From NCBI RefSeq assembly GCF_011395035.1, contig NZ_CP024768.1, positions 3,013,286-3,077,285 on the forward strand: a DNA stretch of 64,000 bases. The letters run 5' to 3'. Origin of the DNA: Pantoea cypripedii (GTDB lineage Bacteria > Pseudomonadota > Gammaproteobacteria > Enterobacterales > Enterobacteriaceae). The notes below the pieces were generated by a model. The model had not been told where the DNA came from. It did not search any database and worked only from the letters and a program-made list of their open reading frames with translations. Shown here piece by piece: positions 17,834-26,328 of the stretch. The position numbers and the translations under genes were made by a program. Positions within the stretch are counted from its first letter, which is position 1; each line of letters starts with the position of its first letter.

Positions 17834-18277
17834 CTAGCAACCGCATTGTGCGACCGGGGCAGCGCTGGGCCATTCGCCGACCGCACTGCCCCACGTCATT
17901 GGATGGCCGTCACGCTGCCAGAAATCCAGCCCGCCAATCAATTCCTTCACCTGAAAACCCAATGCCGCCAGCTTCAGTGCCGCTTTGGTCGAACCATTGC
18001 AGCCGATACCGTCACAATAGGTGATGTAGACTTTTTGTCGATCCAGCTGCGCGGTGGTGTCGGCAGTCATGGTGCGATGCGGGAACGAGATCGCGCCACA
18101 AATATGCCCGGCCTGATAGGCCTCAGGAGCGCGTGCATCAAAGACCACAATCTCCGTAATACCTGCCGCCAGGTCTTCGGCTAAATCCCAGGCGTCGGTG
18201 TAATACGCCAGCTTGTGTTGCAGGTAAGCCAGGCTTTCAGCCGCACTGGCCGGGGGGAAGGCTAAAACCGATGACAT
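17834..18277 (-). CDS. Rhodanese-like domain protein
   Basis: Single-domain sulfurtransferase-like protein of 147 aa. The domain shows VVFDARAPEAYQAGHICGAISFPH, then the active-site loop YCDGIGCNGS with Cys88 at the catalytic position, and a C-terminal GGLDFWQRDG. The Cys-Gly-Cys tail is unusual and could bind metal or form a disulphide. Start at 18277 has CAGGAG upstream. Convergent with flk (1 bp between stops) and divergent from a MocR-type regulator 86 bp away, its probable controller. Substrate unknown. Absent at this site in E. coli. Confidence 0.85.
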   Translation of the reverse strand: MSSVLAFPPASAAESLAYLQHKLAYYTDAWDLAEDLAAGITEIVVFDARAPEAYQAGHICGAISFPHRTMTADTTAQLDRQKVYITYCDGIGCNGSTKAALKLAALGFQVKELIGGLDFWQRDGHPMTWGSAVGEWPSAAPVAQCGC

Positions 18278-18363
18278 CGCATTCTCCTGTTGTGTATTTC
18301 CCTCAGTGTACGGCAAAGTGGTCTGAATTCTGATACCACTTTGTCACACCAGATAAGACCACC

Positions 18364-19803
18364 ATGACATCATCTCCCCTGCTGACCCTGTTCAGCCATC
18401 AAAGCCAGGGCGGCCTGCGCGAACGGTTATGCGGTACGCTGCGCCAGGCGATTGCCAGCGGCCACCTGCGTTTCGGGCAAAAGGTGCCTTCCAGCCGCCA
18501 GCTGGCGCTGGATCTCAGTCTCTCCCGCGTCACTGTGGAGGCCGCCTATGCCCAGCTGGAGAGTGAAGGCTATCTGCAACGCCAGAGCGGGCGCGGCACC
18601 TTTGTTGCCATCGCCATGCCGCTGCGCGCGCAGCCAGGGAAGCAACATGACGCGCTAAGTTTTTCCTCACGCGGTCGTCAGGTGCTGGCAACGGGAGGAT
18701 GCCAGGACCCGCCCTTCCCCCATGCATTTGCCGCCGGTTCACCGGAATTACGTGCTTTTCCCCACACGCACTGGCGACGTATCAGCGCCAGTGTGCAACG
18801 TTCGCTGGGCAGCAAGGTGATGGGTTATGGCGATCCCTGTGGCTACCCGCCGCTGCGCCAGGCAGTGGCGGACTATCTGGCGCTGTCGCGTGGCCTGCGC
18901 TGTGAGGCCGGGCAGGTGATGATTCTGACCAGCTCACAACAGGCGTTACAGCTGCTGGCGCTGATGTTTCTGGATAGCGGCGATGACGTCTGGCTGGAGG
19001 AACCGGGTTACCCTGGCGCACGCAATGCCTTTCTCGCTGCCGGTGCGCACTGCCGGGCAATGCCGCTGGATGCGGAGGGCGCGCAGCCCCTCGCTGGCCG
19101 CGCAAAACTGGTTTACCTCACCCCTTCACACCATTATCCCACCGGTACGCCCATGAGCCTTGCCCGGCGCTTACAGTGGCTGGCGTGGGCGCGCCAGCAG
19201 GATAGCTGGCTGATTGAGGATGATTACGATAGCGAGTTTCACTATGGTGAACGCCCGCTGCCTGCGATGCAGGGGCTGGAAGCGGAGAGTCGGGTCATTA
19301 GCCTCGGCACCTTCTCCAAAACGCTGTTCCCCTCGCTCCGTCTGGCCTGGATGGTGGTGCCCCCGGCGCTGGTGGAGGCACTGGGCCGCGCGCGCAGCGT
19401 GCTGGATGGGCACAGCGCGCTGTTGCCACAGGCGATTACCGCCGAATTTATTCAGCAAGGGCATTTTGCCAGCCATCTGCGCCTGATGCGCCAGCTGTAT
19501 CACAGCCGTCGTGATGTGCTGCTGCAACAGCTACACACCCGTTGCGCCGACTGGCTGACGCCGCTCCCGGCAGCAGGCGGCCTGCAACTGACGGTGAAGT
19601 TATGGCAGGACAATGAAGCGGGGCTGACTGATAAGGGGCGAGCGATAGGCCTGCAACTGCCGCGTCTGTCGCCGCTGTACGCGGGGGAGACGCGGCAGCC
19701 TGGCTGGATACTGGGTTTCGCCGCGCTGACGCCCGGCGAAATTGTTGCTGCCTGCGATAAGCTGGTTATGCTGCTGTCGCGTGACGGGCAAAGCGCCAGG
19801 TAA
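18364..19803 (+). CDS. MocR/PdxR-type GntR regulator with aminotransferase domain
   Basis: Transcription factor of 479 aa. An N-terminal GntR winged helix (about residues 13-80, LRQAIASGHLRFGQKVPSSRQLA) is joined to a fold-type I aminotransferase-like domain (about 120-470). The PLP-binding lysine is Lys319 in GTFSKTLFPSLR, and DDYDSEFHYG is also conserved, so PLP binding is likely. Divergent from the rhodanese gene, which is the obvious target. The 3' end overlaps convergent yfcJ by 38 bp. Confidence 0.9.
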   Translation: MTSSPLLTLFSHQSQGGLRERLCGTLRQAIASGHLRFGQKVPSSRQLALDLSLSRVTVEAAYAQLESEGYLQRQSGRGTFVAIAMPLRAQPGKQHDALSFSSRGRQVLATGGCQDPPFPHAFAAGSPELRAFPHTHWRRISASVQRSLGSKVMGYGDPCGYPPLRQAVADYLALSRGLRCEAGQVMILTSSQQALQLLALMFLDSGDDVWLEEPGYPGARNAFLAAGAHCRAMPLDAEGAQPLAGRAKLVYLTPSHHYPTGTPMSLARRLQWLAWARQQDSWLIEDDYDSEFHYGERPLPAMQGLEAESRVISLGTFSKTLFPSLRLAWMVVPPALVEALGRARSVLDGHSALLPQAITAEFIQQGHFASHLRLMRQLYHSRRDVLLQQLHTRCADWLTPLPAAGGLQLTVKLWQDNEAGLTDKGRAIGLQLPRLSPLYAGETRQPGWILGFAALTPGEIVAACDKLVMLLSRDGQSAR

Positions 19804-20947
19804 CCACCATGCCGAGCGCCGCACAGCAGGCTCCCGCGACATACACCGAGCCATAACCGAGCGCCGTGGCCAGCAGCCCGGTCAGCGGACCACTGGCCCC
19901 GTAAGCGATATCCTGAAACGCGGAGAAACCACCCAACGCCGTACCGCGTATCTGCGGCGAAACACGTTTGATCACCTCCACGCCGAGCGCCGGGAAGATC
20001 AGCGAACAACCGGATCCGGTGAGCGCCGCCCCCAGCAGCGCAACCCAGCCTTGACCAGCCAGCGCCAGCAGCGTCAGACCGGCGGCTTCCACCAGCAGCG
20101 AGACCATCGCCACCCGGACACCACCGTGACGATCCGGCAAGCCACCGAAGAACACACGTACCAGCACAAAGGCACAGCCAAAGGCAGTCAGCGCGAAACC
20201 GGCATTGCCCCACTGCTCAGCGGCAAAATACAACGAGGTAAAGGTGCCGATGACCGCAAAACCGGTGCCCTGCAGCGCCAGTGCCAGACCCGGTTGAAAG
20301 ATGGTTTTTATCACGCTGAACAGTGAGGGGCGTTCCCCGCCCACCACTGGCACCGCTGAAATCCAGCTGTTTAGCGCCAGCGACAACAGCGGCAGCAACA
20401 GGGCTACCCCGCCGAGCGCGGCAAATCCGGCGTAATCGTGGATCAATAAACCAAGGGGCGCACCGGCAGCCAGCGATCCATAAATCGCCATCCCGTTCCA
20501 TGACATCACCAGCCCGGAGCGTTTACTGCCCACCAGGCCCATACCCCAGGTCAGATTGCCGGTCAGCAGCAGGCTTTCCCCGAAGCCGAGCAGCAGGCGA
20601 CCTATCGCCAGCAGGCCGAATTTCGCCCACGGCGACACCGGCAACAGCGCCGCCGCCAGATAGGCCACGCCCACCAGCGCGATCGCCATCATGCCATGTT
20701 GAGTAGTGAGTTTCGCGCCGTGCTGATCGGCGCGCCGACCGGCGAAACTGCGCGTCAGCAGGGTGGCAAAGAACTGAATCCCCACCGCCACGCCAACCAT
20801 GACGTTGTTCATGCCCAGCTCCTGGTGGACATATAACGGGATGACCGGCAGCGCCAGCCCTGCGGTGAGATAAGTCAGAAACACCGCAAATGAGGTGCAG
20901 GCTAAAGGGAACACAGATTGCGTCTGCGCGTTTGCAGCCATAGACAT
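19766..20947 (-). CDS. yfcJ: MFS transporter YfcJ
   Basis: Major facilitator of 393 aa with 12 predicted helices. It matches E. coli YfcJ in several segments, for example FAVFLTYLTAGLALPVIPLYVH, MVGVAVGIQF, VMSWNGMAIYGSLAAGAPLGLLIH and CSLIFPALGVEV. YfcJ belongs to a group linked to arabinose-like sugar or drug export; the true substrate is unknown. Start at 20947 has AAGGAG upstream. The first 54 nt of a longer frame were discarded for lack of a ribosome site. In E. coli it likewise lies between flk and fabB. Confidence 0.92.
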   Translation of the reverse strand: MSMAANAQTQSVFPLACTSFAVFLTYLTAGLALPVIPLYVHQELGMNNVMVGVAVGIQFFATLLTRSFAGRRADQHGAKLTTQHGMMAIALVGVAYLAAALLPVSPWAKFGLLAIGRLLLGFGESLLLTGNLTWGMGLVGSKRSGLVMSWNGMAIYGSLAAGAPLGLLIHDYAGFAALGGVALLLPLLSLALNSWISAVPVVGGERPSLFSVIKTIFQPGLALALQGTGFAVIGTFTSLYFAAEQWGNAGFALTAFGCAFVLVRVFFGGLPDRHGGVRVAMVSLLVEAAGLTLLALAGQGWVALLGAALTGSGCSLIFPALGVEVIKRVSPQIRGTALGGFSAFQDIAYGASGPLTGLLATALGYGSVYVAGACCAALGMVVTWRFARHATAA

Positions 20948-21103
20948 ATGGACGTCACTCCTTGTTGTGAGACGTGCCATGCAGGCGAAAACCAGACACA
21001 CGCACGTCTTCTGTGATTAACAGAAACGGGTGCGTTGATTCACGTGAACGCTTACGTATAACGAGATGAGGGAATTGATTGTGGCAAGCGAAGCGCAGAA
21101 TGT

Positions 21104-21136
21104 CAAAACAGCGAGGGCCGGATTAACCGGCCCTCG
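21104..21136 (-). terminator. Rho-independent terminator of fabB
   Basis: Ten-bp GC-rich stem, CGAGGGCCGG (21112-21121) with 21127-21136, and an ATTAA loop. On the minus strand it is followed by GCTGTTTTGACA. It lies 19 bp after the fabB stop. Confidence 0.9.
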
Positions 21137-21155
21137 TGGGAAAAGCGTCCTGAAA

Positions 21156-22376
21156 TCAGGCGTTATATTTACGCATGGTCAGGGTGGCGTTAGTACCGCC
21201 GAAGCCGAAGCTGTTCGACATCACGGTAGTCAGCGCTTTTTCGGTCGGCTTAGTCACGATATTCATGCCGTTCGCCGCTTCGTCCAGTTCTTCAATGTTG
21301 ATGCTTGGCGCAATGAAGTTGTGCTCCAGCATCAGCAGGGTATAGATCGCTTCCTGCACGCCTGCTGCACCCAGTGAGTGGCCAGTCATCGCTTTGGTTG
21401 CAGAGATAAGCGGGGTGTTTTCACCGAACACTTCGCGAATCGCACCCAGCTCTTTCACGTCGCCAACCGGGGTAGAAGTACCGTGGGTATTGAGGTAGTC
21501 GATCGGTGCGTCCAGACCCTGCATCGCCATTCTCATGCAGCGTACTGCGCCTTCACCTGACGGAGCGACCATGTCCGCGCCATCTGAGGTAGCGCCGTAG
21601 CCGACGATTTCAGCGTAGATGTGCGCACCGCGAGCCAGTGCGTGCTCCAGTTCTTCCACCACCACCATACCGCCGCCGCCAGCAATAACGAAGCCGTCAC
21701 GGTTAGCATCATAGGTACGTGACGCTTTTTCCGGGGTTTCGTTGTATTTGGTGGAGAGCGCGCCCATTGCATCAAACTCACACGCCATTTCCCAGCTCAG
21801 CTCTTCGCCGCCGCCAGCAAACACGATGTCCTGTTTGCCCAGCTGGATTTGCTCAACCGCGTTACCGATACAGTGCGAGGAGGTCGCACAGGCGGAGCTG
21901 ATGGAGTAGTTCACGCCGTGGATTTTGAACGGGGTCGCCAGGCAGGCAGACACGCCAGAACCCATCGCCTTAGTCACCACATACGGACCAACCGCTTTCA
22001 GACCACGCGGGCTACGCATAGCGTCGGCACCGAACACCTGATAACGCGGGGAACCGCCGCCGGAGCCAGCAATCAGGCCCACACGCGGGTTGTTCTGATA
22101 TTGTTCTTCAGTCAGGCCGGAATCTTTAACGGCTTCCGCCATCGACAGGTACGCGTAAATAGAGGCATCGCTCATGAAACGCACGATTTTGCGATCAATA
22201 AGGCCGGTGGTGTCCAGTTTTACGTTACCCCATACGTGGCTGCGCATCCCGGCTTCTTTCATCTCTTCGGAGAAAGTGATACCAGAACGCCCTTCACGCA
22301 GAGATGCCAGCACCTCTTGCTGGTTATTACCAATGCTGGAAACAATACCCAGGCCAGTAATCACTGCACGTTTCAT
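21156..22376 (-). CDS. fabB: 3-oxoacyl-ACP synthase I FabB
   Basis: Elongating condensing enzyme needed for unsaturated fatty-acid synthesis. The 406-aa protein has the catalytic triad of the family: Cys163 in SSACATSS, a histidine in NTHGTSTPVGD and a histidine in TGHSLGAAG. The start MKRAVITGLG at 22376 matches E. coli. The divergent spacer carries a FabR-like palindrome and a FadR-like site, so repression by FabR and activation by FadR are expected as in E. coli. Confidence 0.98.
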   Translation of the reverse strand: MKRAVITGLGIVSSIGNNQQEVLASLREGRSGITFSEEMKEAGMRSHVWGNVKLDTTGLIDRKIVRFMSDASIYAYLSMAEAVKDSGLTEEQYQNNPRVGLIAGSGGGSPRYQVFGADAMRSPRGLKAVGPYVVTKAMGSGVSACLATPFKIHGVNYSISSACATSSHCIGNAVEQIQLGKQDIVFAGGGEELSWEMACEFDAMGALSTKYNETPEKASRTYDANRDGFVIAGGGGMVVVEELEHALARGAHIYAEIVGYGATSDGADMVAPSGEGAVRCMRMAMQGLDAPIDYLNTHGTSTPVGDVKELGAIREVFGENTPLISATKAMTGHSLGAAGVQEAIYTLLMLEHNFIAPSINIEELDEAANGMNIVTKPTEKALTTVMSNSFGFGGTNATLTMRKYNA

Positions 22377-22420
22377 TAAAATAGTCCTCTTCCACTTCTT
22401 TTGGATTGACGTGCACTCTA

Positions 22421-22436
22421 GCTTACAGTTGTAAGC
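22421..22436. promoter_or_regulatory. FabR-type palindromic operator upstream of fabB
   Basis: Perfect palindrome GCTTACA-GT-TGTAAGC, 45 bp upstream of the fabB ATG. FabR operators in E. coli fabA and fabB have the same layout (AGCGTACA, two bases, then the inverse). The match is by layout and position, not from a scored matrix. Confidence 0.65.
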
Positions 22437-22438
22437 CG

Positions 22439-22455
22439 AACAAGTCCGATCAGCC
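22439..22455 (-). promoter_or_regulatory. FadR-type site upstream of fabB
   Basis: Minus-strand GGCTGATCGGACTTGTT agrees with the FadR consensus AACTGGTCNGACNTGTT at 12 of 15 fixed positions. It lies 2 bp upstream of the FabR palindrome. FadR without acyl-CoA activates fabB in E. coli from this relative position. Confidence 0.75.
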
Positions 22456-22531
22456 ATTTCCTTTTGTAAATTTGCGTCATGTGACAGCTCTCGCTAAAAT
22501 CACGCCACTGCCTGAAATATGGACCTTTCCC

Positions 22532-24544
22532 TTGAAGTTATCCCCGGTTGAGCACGCACAATTAAACTGGAACGAACAGGGTACACCTGTTTCGCAAGCC
22601 TTCGACGATGTCTACTTCTCCAACGATAATGGTCTGGAGGAGACGCGTTATGTCTTCCTTGATGGCAATCGGATTCCGCGGCGCTTCCCTGAACACGATC
22701 GCGACCTGTTTATTGTTGCAGAGAGCGGATTTGGCACCGGCCTCAACTTTCTCACGCTGTGGCAGGCGTTCGACCATTTCCGTACTCAGCACCCCACTGC
22801 CCGCCTGCGGCGTCTGCACTTTATTAGCTGTGAAAAATTCCCGCTGACGCATCCGGACCTGGTCGCTGCCCACGCCCACTGGCCGGAACTGCAACCCTGG
22901 TCCAGACAACTCCAGCAGCAGTGGCCCGCGGCGTTGCCGGGCTGCCAGCGACTGCTGTTTGCAGGCGGCGAGGTCACGCTTGACCTGTGGCTAGGGGATA
23001 TTAACGCGCTAATTGATACCTTTGATGACAGTCTGCATCGTCAGGTAGATGCCTGGTTTCTTGATGGCTTTGCCCCGGCGAAAAACCCGGAGATGTGGAC
23101 GCCAGAACTGTTTGCCGCCATGGCACGCATGGCGCGGCCAGGCGGCACGCTGGCCACCTTCACCTCGGCTGGATTTGTCCGCCGTGGTTTGCAGGAAGCC
23201 GGTTTTAGCATCACCAAACGCAAAGGATTTGGTCATAAACGCGAAATGCTGACCGGTGAATTAACCACTACCCCGGCCCTGCCGCCGCGTCAGCCGTGGT
23301 ATGCACGACCCAAAGCGGAGAGCCAGGAAGTGGCGCTGATTGGCGGCGGCGTTGCCAGCGCAGTGTTGTCGCTGGCGCTGTTGCGGCGTGGCTGGCGCGT
23401 GACCCTGTACTGTGCCGATGCCGCTCCGGCACTGGGTGCCTCTGGCAATCGCCAGGGCGCGCTCTACCCGCTACTGAATCAGCACGATCCGGCGTTGGCC
23501 TGTTTTTTCCCGGCTGCATTCAGCTTCGCCCGCCGCTTGTATGATGCGCTGCCGGTGATATTTGAGCACGACTGGAGCGGCGTGCTGCAACTGGGCTGGG
23601 ACGAGAAAAGCGCTGACAAAATTGCCCAGATGCTGGATATGGGCCTGCCGCGCGACATCGCCTATGGCGTGAATAAAGAAGAAGCGGAAGCGCTGGCCGG
23701 TGTTGAACTGGGTATGGGCGGTATTTACTACCCGCACGGCGGCTGGCTGTCGCCTTCTGAACTGACCAGCAACCTGCTGGAATTTGCCCAAAGCCAGGGC
23801 CTGCGGGTTCACTGGCTGCATCGCCTCAGCCAGTTACAACGTCAGGAAGATGGCTGGAAGCTGAGTTTCGTTGATAAGCAGGAAGTGCAGCATCAACAGG
23901 TGGTGCTGGCTAACGGTCATGCGCTGCTGGATATCCCCCAAAGCCAGCCGCTACCGGTGTATGCGGTGGCAGGCCAGGTGAGTCATGTCCCCACCAACCC
24001 AGCGCTGGGGGCGTTGCGTTGCGTGCTGTGCTATGACGGTTATCTCACGCCGGTCAGCCCAAATTACGCCACCCACTGCATCGGGGCCAGCTACCATCGT
24101 GGCGCAACCGATACGGCGTATCGCGCCGATGACCAGCAGGAAAATCGCCAGCGCCTGATGAATTGCCTGCCGGATGCCGGATGGCCAGCCCAGGTTGATG
24201 TCAGCCGTGGCGAAGCGCGTAACGGTGTGCGCTGTGCCACGCGCGACCATTTGCCAATGGCAGGCAGCGTGCCGGACTACGAGGCAACGCTGACGCAATA
24301 CGCCACACTCGCCGAACAACGCGCGCAAGGCGCAGCGGTGGCAGATGCCCCACTCTATCCGGGATTGTTTGTGCTGGGTGCGCTCGGGTCGCGCGGATTA
24401 TGCAGTGCGCCAATGGCTGCTGAAGTGCTGGCCGCACAAATGAGTGGAGAGCCGCAGCCGCTGGACGCAGCCACACTGGCGGCGATGAATCCGAATCGAT
24501 ACTGGGTAAGAAAACTGCTGAAAGGAAAGAAGGCGGGACGGTAA
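22532..24544 (+). CDS. mnmC: tRNA mnm5s2U biosynthesis bifunctional protein MnmC
   Basis: Last two steps of wobble-uridine 5-methylaminomethyl synthesis. The N-terminal methyltransferase (about residues 1-235) has the SAM motif ESGFGTGLNFLTLW. The C-terminal FAD oxidase (about 265-660) has the dinucleotide motif IGGGVASAVLSLALLRRGWRVTLYC and GASGNRQGALYPLL. The start is uncertain. No in-frame ATG lies upstream of the conserved region. TTG at 22532 gives KLSPVEHAQLNWNEQG, the same length before the first conserved block as in E. coli; another TTG at 22406 falls in the fabB promoter. Divergent from fabB. Confidence 0.93.
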   Translation: MKLSPVEHAQLNWNEQGTPVSQAFDDVYFSNDNGLEETRYVFLDGNRIPRRFPEHDRDLFIVAESGFGTGLNFLTLWQAFDHFRTQHPTARLRRLHFISCEKFPLTHPDLVAAHAHWPELQPWSRQLQQQWPAALPGCQRLLFAGGEVTLDLWLGDINALIDTFDDSLHRQVDAWFLDGFAPAKNPEMWTPELFAAMARMARPGGTLATFTSAGFVRRGLQEAGFSITKRKGFGHKREMLTGELTTTPALPPRQPWYARPKAESQEVALIGGGVASAVLSLALLRRGWRVTLYCADAAPALGASGNRQGALYPLLNQHDPALACFFPAAFSFARRLYDALPVIFEHDWSGVLQLGWDEKSADKIAQMLDMGLPRDIAYGVNKEEAEALAGVELGMGGIYYPHGGWLSPSELTSNLLEFAQSQGLRVHWLHRLSQLQRQEDGWKLSFVDKQEVQHQQVVLANGHALLDIPQSQPLPVYAVAGQVSHVPTNPALGALRCVLCYDGYLTPVSPNYATHCIGASYHRGATDTAYRADDQQENRQRLMNCLPDAGWPAQVDVSRGEARNGVRCATRDHLPMAGSVPDYEATLTQYATLAEQRAQGAAVADAPLYPGLFVLGALGSRGLCSAPMAAEVLAAQMSGEPQPLDAATLAAMNPNRYWVRKLLKGKKAGR

Positions 24545-24564
24545 GCGATCCCCGCCCCGATTCA

Positions 24565-24846
24565 TCAGGCAGACTTGCGCGCCTGGTTAAACAGATTATC
24601 CCACATGCCGACCACCAGCACCTGGTCACGCGGTGACAGTTCACCCGCCGCGATGGCCTTTTGCAGGCTGTTGGTCACCTGAAGCTGCAACGCTTCCGGT
24701 GTGTGTTCACCGGTTTGCTCAATTTCCGCCACTGCCAGCGTCAGATGTCCGCGCAGATAACCGCCCGCAAAAAGCTCGTCGTCACTGGCGTGGTCCACCA
24801 TATCGTCAATCAGCGCCAGAATGCGTGACTCAAACTCTACGATCAT
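24565..24846 (-). CDS. yfcL: YfcL family protein
   Basis: Small acidic cytoplasmic protein of 93 aa, function unknown. MIVEFESRILALIDDMVDHASDDELFAGGYLRGHLTLA is almost the same as in E. coli YfcL, and AGELSPRDQVLVVGMWDNLF is also conserved. The start at 24846 was chosen from that match; the longer frame begins inside a palindromic repeat. Last gene of the prmB-aroC-mepA-yfcA-epmC-yfcL series and convergent with mnmC. Confidence 0.93.
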   Translation of the reverse strand: MIVEFESRILALIDDMVDHASDDELFAGGYLRGHLTLAVAEIEQTGEHTPEALQLQVTNSLQKAIAAGELSPRDQVLVVGMWDNLFNQARKSA

Positions 24847-24870
24847 CTTTATCCTCATATGCTGTTCAGT

Positions 24871-24900
24871 TGTAGCGGCGCGATAAATCGCGTTGCTACG
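24871..24900. repeat. REP-like palindromic element between epmC and yfcL
   Basis: Imperfect palindrome: GTAGC (24872-24876) pairs with GCTAC (24895-24899) and CGCGAT (24879-24884) with ATCGCG (24887-24892). Two G-T pairs join the stems. The form, in a 63-bp gap between cotranscribed genes, is typical of dispersed enterobacterial repeats. Confidence 0.6.
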
Positions 24901-24909
24901 CATTTTTGA

Positions 24910-25455
24910 TCACAGATCTTCCGGCCAGGGAAAGTGTGCTGCCGTCAGCGCAGGCGTACCGTAATAATCGGTTAAAGCCTGAATAAAACGCGCCGGACGT
25001 GCCGGGATGCCTTGTTCAAGGTAGGCCATCACCTGGGCATGCACCTTACGCTGAAACGCGATGCGATCTGGCTCACAATCTCCTTCGAGATTGTCACAAC
25101 TTACGTTGAAGGGAAAGCCCGCCGCCACACAAAACAACCACTCCAGCGCCTGCGGCTTGATCTCTACCGATTCAAACTGGCTTTGCGTCTGCGCATCGCG
25201 CCCATCCGGGCAATACCAGTAACCAAAATCCACCAGCTTGCGCCGCTCGGCACCCGCGATGCACCAGTGAGAAATTTCATGCAATCCACTGGCATAAAAG
25301 CCGTGAGCAAACACCACACGATGCCACGGCGAAGTCTCATCAGCGGGAAGATAGATGGGTTCATCGTCGCCTTTAATTAGACGCGTCTGAAACTCATCCT
25401 GAAAGCAGCTATCGAACACGCTAATCAGCTGCTCGTAATGATGTGTTGTACTCAT
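24910..25455 (-). CDS. epmC: Elongation factor P hydroxylase EpmC
   Basis: Hydroxylates the beta-lysylated lysine of EF-P, the last step after EpmB and EpmA. The 181-aa protein contains the metal-ligand motif GLHEISHWCIAGAERR, with HEISH as likely iron ligands, then FGYWYCPDGR and VEIKPQALEWLF, all typical of the YfcM family. It lies downstream of yfcA and upstream of yfcL on the minus strand, as in E. coli. Confidence 0.95.
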   Translation of the reverse strand: MSTTHHYEQLISVFDSCFQDEFQTRLIKGDDEPIYLPADETSPWHRVVFAHGFYASGLHEISHWCIAGAERRKLVDFGYWYCPDGRDAQTQSQFESVEIKPQALEWLFCVAAGFPFNVSCDNLEGDCEPDRIAFQRKVHAQVMAYLEQGIPARPARFIQALTDYYGTPALTAAHFPWPEDL

Positions 25456-25522
25456 GATGTCATTGTTCTGTTGAAAACCGGCGTCATTGTCGCATCGGGC
25501 GCCGGTATTGACGAGTGTTTGA

Positions 25523-26320
25523 TCACAGGGTGGCCATCCATGCCAGCAGCGCGCTGCCGTGGCTATCCCATAACAGTTTGGCGCTCATCACCGCTGACAC
25601 CGTCACCACCATCGGGCGGATCAGTTTCTGTCCACGGCTCAGCACCAGGCGCGCGCCGAGCCTGGCACCACAAAACGCACCCAGCAGCATGATAAGCCCG
25701 GTGCCCCACACCACTTTGCCGCCAAACATAAAAAACAGCAGGCTACCAAAGTTGGAGGTGAAGTTGAGGATTTTGGCGTGCGCGGTAGCCTTTGCCAGGT
25801 TGAAGCCGCATAAGGTGACGAAAGCCAGCGCATAAAACGACCCGGCACCGGGGCCAAAGAAGCCATCGTAAAAACCGACGCAACCGCCACCCACCAGGGC
25901 GTAGGCCAGGCCGTGCAGGCGCTGCGCGCGATCCTGCTCGCCGATGCGCGGCATCAGCAGGAACCACAGCCCAATACCGATCAGCAGCAGCGGCAGCATC
26001 TGGCGTAATACGTCAGCATGCATATGCTGAATCAGCACCGCACCGCACACCGCACCGATAAAGGTCATGGCGATATTTAGTCGCTGTGCATGCAACTTCA
26101 CCGCGCCGCGCCGCACAAAATACAGGCTGGCGGAGAAAGATCCGCCGACCGATTGCAGTTTATTGGTCGCTAACGCCTGAGCGGGAGAGAGTCCTGCCGC
26201 CAGCAGCGACGGCAGGGTAAGCAGGCCACCGCCACCGGCGATGGAATCAATAAATGCGGCCAGAACCGACACACCAAACAACACGACCAGCGCCAAAGGG
26301 CTGGCAACGAACCATTCCAT
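25523..26320 (-). CDS. yfcA: TSUP-family membrane transporter YfcA
   Basis: Integral membrane protein of 265 aa from the TauE/SafE (TSUP) family, often linked to export of sulfite or organosulfonates. Two repeat halves begin with AFIDSIAGGGGLLTLPSLLAAGLSPAQALATNKLQ (about residues 22-57) and GFYDGFFGPGAGSFYALAFV (about 148-168), the paired family motif. The substrate for YfcA is not established. Eight bp upstream of it ends mepA; the genes are likely cotranscribed. Confidence 0.94.
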   Translation of the reverse strand: MEWFVASPLALVVLFGVSVLAAFIDSIAGGGGLLTLPSLLAAGLSPAQALATNKLQSVGGSFSASLYFVRRGAVKLHAQRLNIAMTFIGAVCGAVLIQHMHADVLRQMLPLLLIGIGLWFLLMPRIGEQDRAQRLHGLAYALVGGGCVGFYDGFFGPGAGSFYALAFVTLCGFNLAKATAHAKILNFTSNFGSLLFFMFGGKVVWGTGLIMLLGAFCGARLGARLVLSRGQKLIRPMVVTVSAVMSAKLLWDSHGSALLAWMATL

Positions 26321-26328
26321 GGCTATTC

